Source: Archangium sp. (GTDB taxonomy: Bacteria; Myxococcota; Myxococcia; Myxococcales; Myxococcaceae). From it: 6,834 bases of DNA. Made by a program: the position numbers and the translations under genes. This document shows positions 6,488 through 6,834 of the stretch, piece after piece; within the stretch, counting starts at the first letter, position 1, and each line of letters starts with the position of its first letter. The notes below the pieces were generated by a model that had not been told where the DNA came from, searched no databases, and was given only the letters and a program-made list of their open reading frames with translations. The DNA is taken from contig JAEUJR010000475.1 of NCBI GenBank assembly GCA_016793585.1, positions 1-6,834 of the forward strand. The letters are read 5' to 3'.

Positions 6488-6834
6488 TTCGCTTCGCGGT
6501 CGCCGAGAGCGAGCTGCAGAAGCGCATCGAGGCCGAAGCGAAGGGCTGGCTCGAGAAAGCGCAGACGAAGGCGAAAGCCGCGAACGCCTCGGGCCACGTG
6601 GGCGAAGGCGACGGCATCTGGTCCGAGATCAAGGGCGTGTACATGGAGCTGCAGGGCTTCAAGTGCATGTACTGCGAGAAGCCGATGCCGAAGCCCGACG
6701 GAGCGCGTGACGGGGCGTCGGGCAAGGTCGAATACGACGTCGAACACTTCCGCCCGAAGAACCGCGTGACGGCCTGGCCCCCCGCGAAGGTGAAGGCCCG
6801 GCGACAGATCGACTACGACCAGAAGCTCGAGTCG
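6484..6834 (+). CDS. HNH endonuclease, PtuB-like, C-terminus cut by window edge
   Basis: The first 117 residues are visible, from a GTG start. After a helical N-terminus (VIRFAVAESELQKRIEAEAK onward) comes a zinc-knuckle motif CMYCE (61-65) and, 20 residues later, YDVEHFRPKNRV (84-95). CxYCE followed by EHFRPK is characteristic of the TIGR02646-type HNH proteins that include PtuB of Septu and of retron Ec78. His88 would be the catalytic HNH histidine; the second CxxC and the final Asn/His of the fold lie beyond the window. In Septu, the nuclease is held by the ATPase and attacks DNA or other nucleic acid on phage infection. It forms a translationally coupled pair with the upstream ATPase. HNH assignment is strong; whether the rest is intact cannot be seen. 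Confidence 0.82.
   Translation, partial: MIRFAVAESELQKRIEAEAKGWLEKAQTKAKAANASGHVGEGDGIWSEIKGVYMELQGFKCMYCEKPMPKPDGARDGASGKVEYDVEHFRPKNRVTAWPPAKVKARRQIDYDQKLES

Overview
The window is GC-rich (by eye about two thirds G+C, with strong G/C preference at third codon positions) and densely coded. It carries lpxC, so the organism is Gram-negative with lipid A. The codon style, the many long antisense shadow frames and the gene content suggest Myxococcota or a related deltaproteobacterial lineage. That assignment is inference; no single gene here proves it.

Left half, minus strand (bases 1-2602): ruvB (Holliday-junction motor) is followed by a 200-bp non-coding gap with several small dyads, then lpxC (first committed step of lipid A synthesis), then 30 bp later a MmcQ/YjbR-like gene that runs off the left edge. 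These look like ordinary chromosomal genes.

Right half, plus strand (bases 2670-6834): divergent from ruvB across 67 bp is a tightly packed five-gene run. It encodes a predicted outer-membrane lipoprotein with a long charged tail, a metallo-beta-lactamase-fold protein with an altered metal motif, a small SRPBCC/START-like protein, an ABC-type AAA ATPase, and an HNH endonuclease cut by the right edge. Junctions are a 4-nt overlap, a 13-nt gap, a 1-nt overlap and a 4-nt overlap, so one transcript with coupled translation is likely.

The last two genes have the architecture of a Septu-type anti-phage module (PtuA-like ATPase plus PtuB-like HNH nuclease with CxxC and EHFRPK motifs). The ATPase is compact and there is no room for a retron reverse transcriptase or msr/msd RNA directly upstream. 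The unusual point is that this module is stitched, without any gap, to three genes that are not known Septu components. Either a defence pair was inserted precisely into the end of an existing operon, or the neighbours are part of an extended system.
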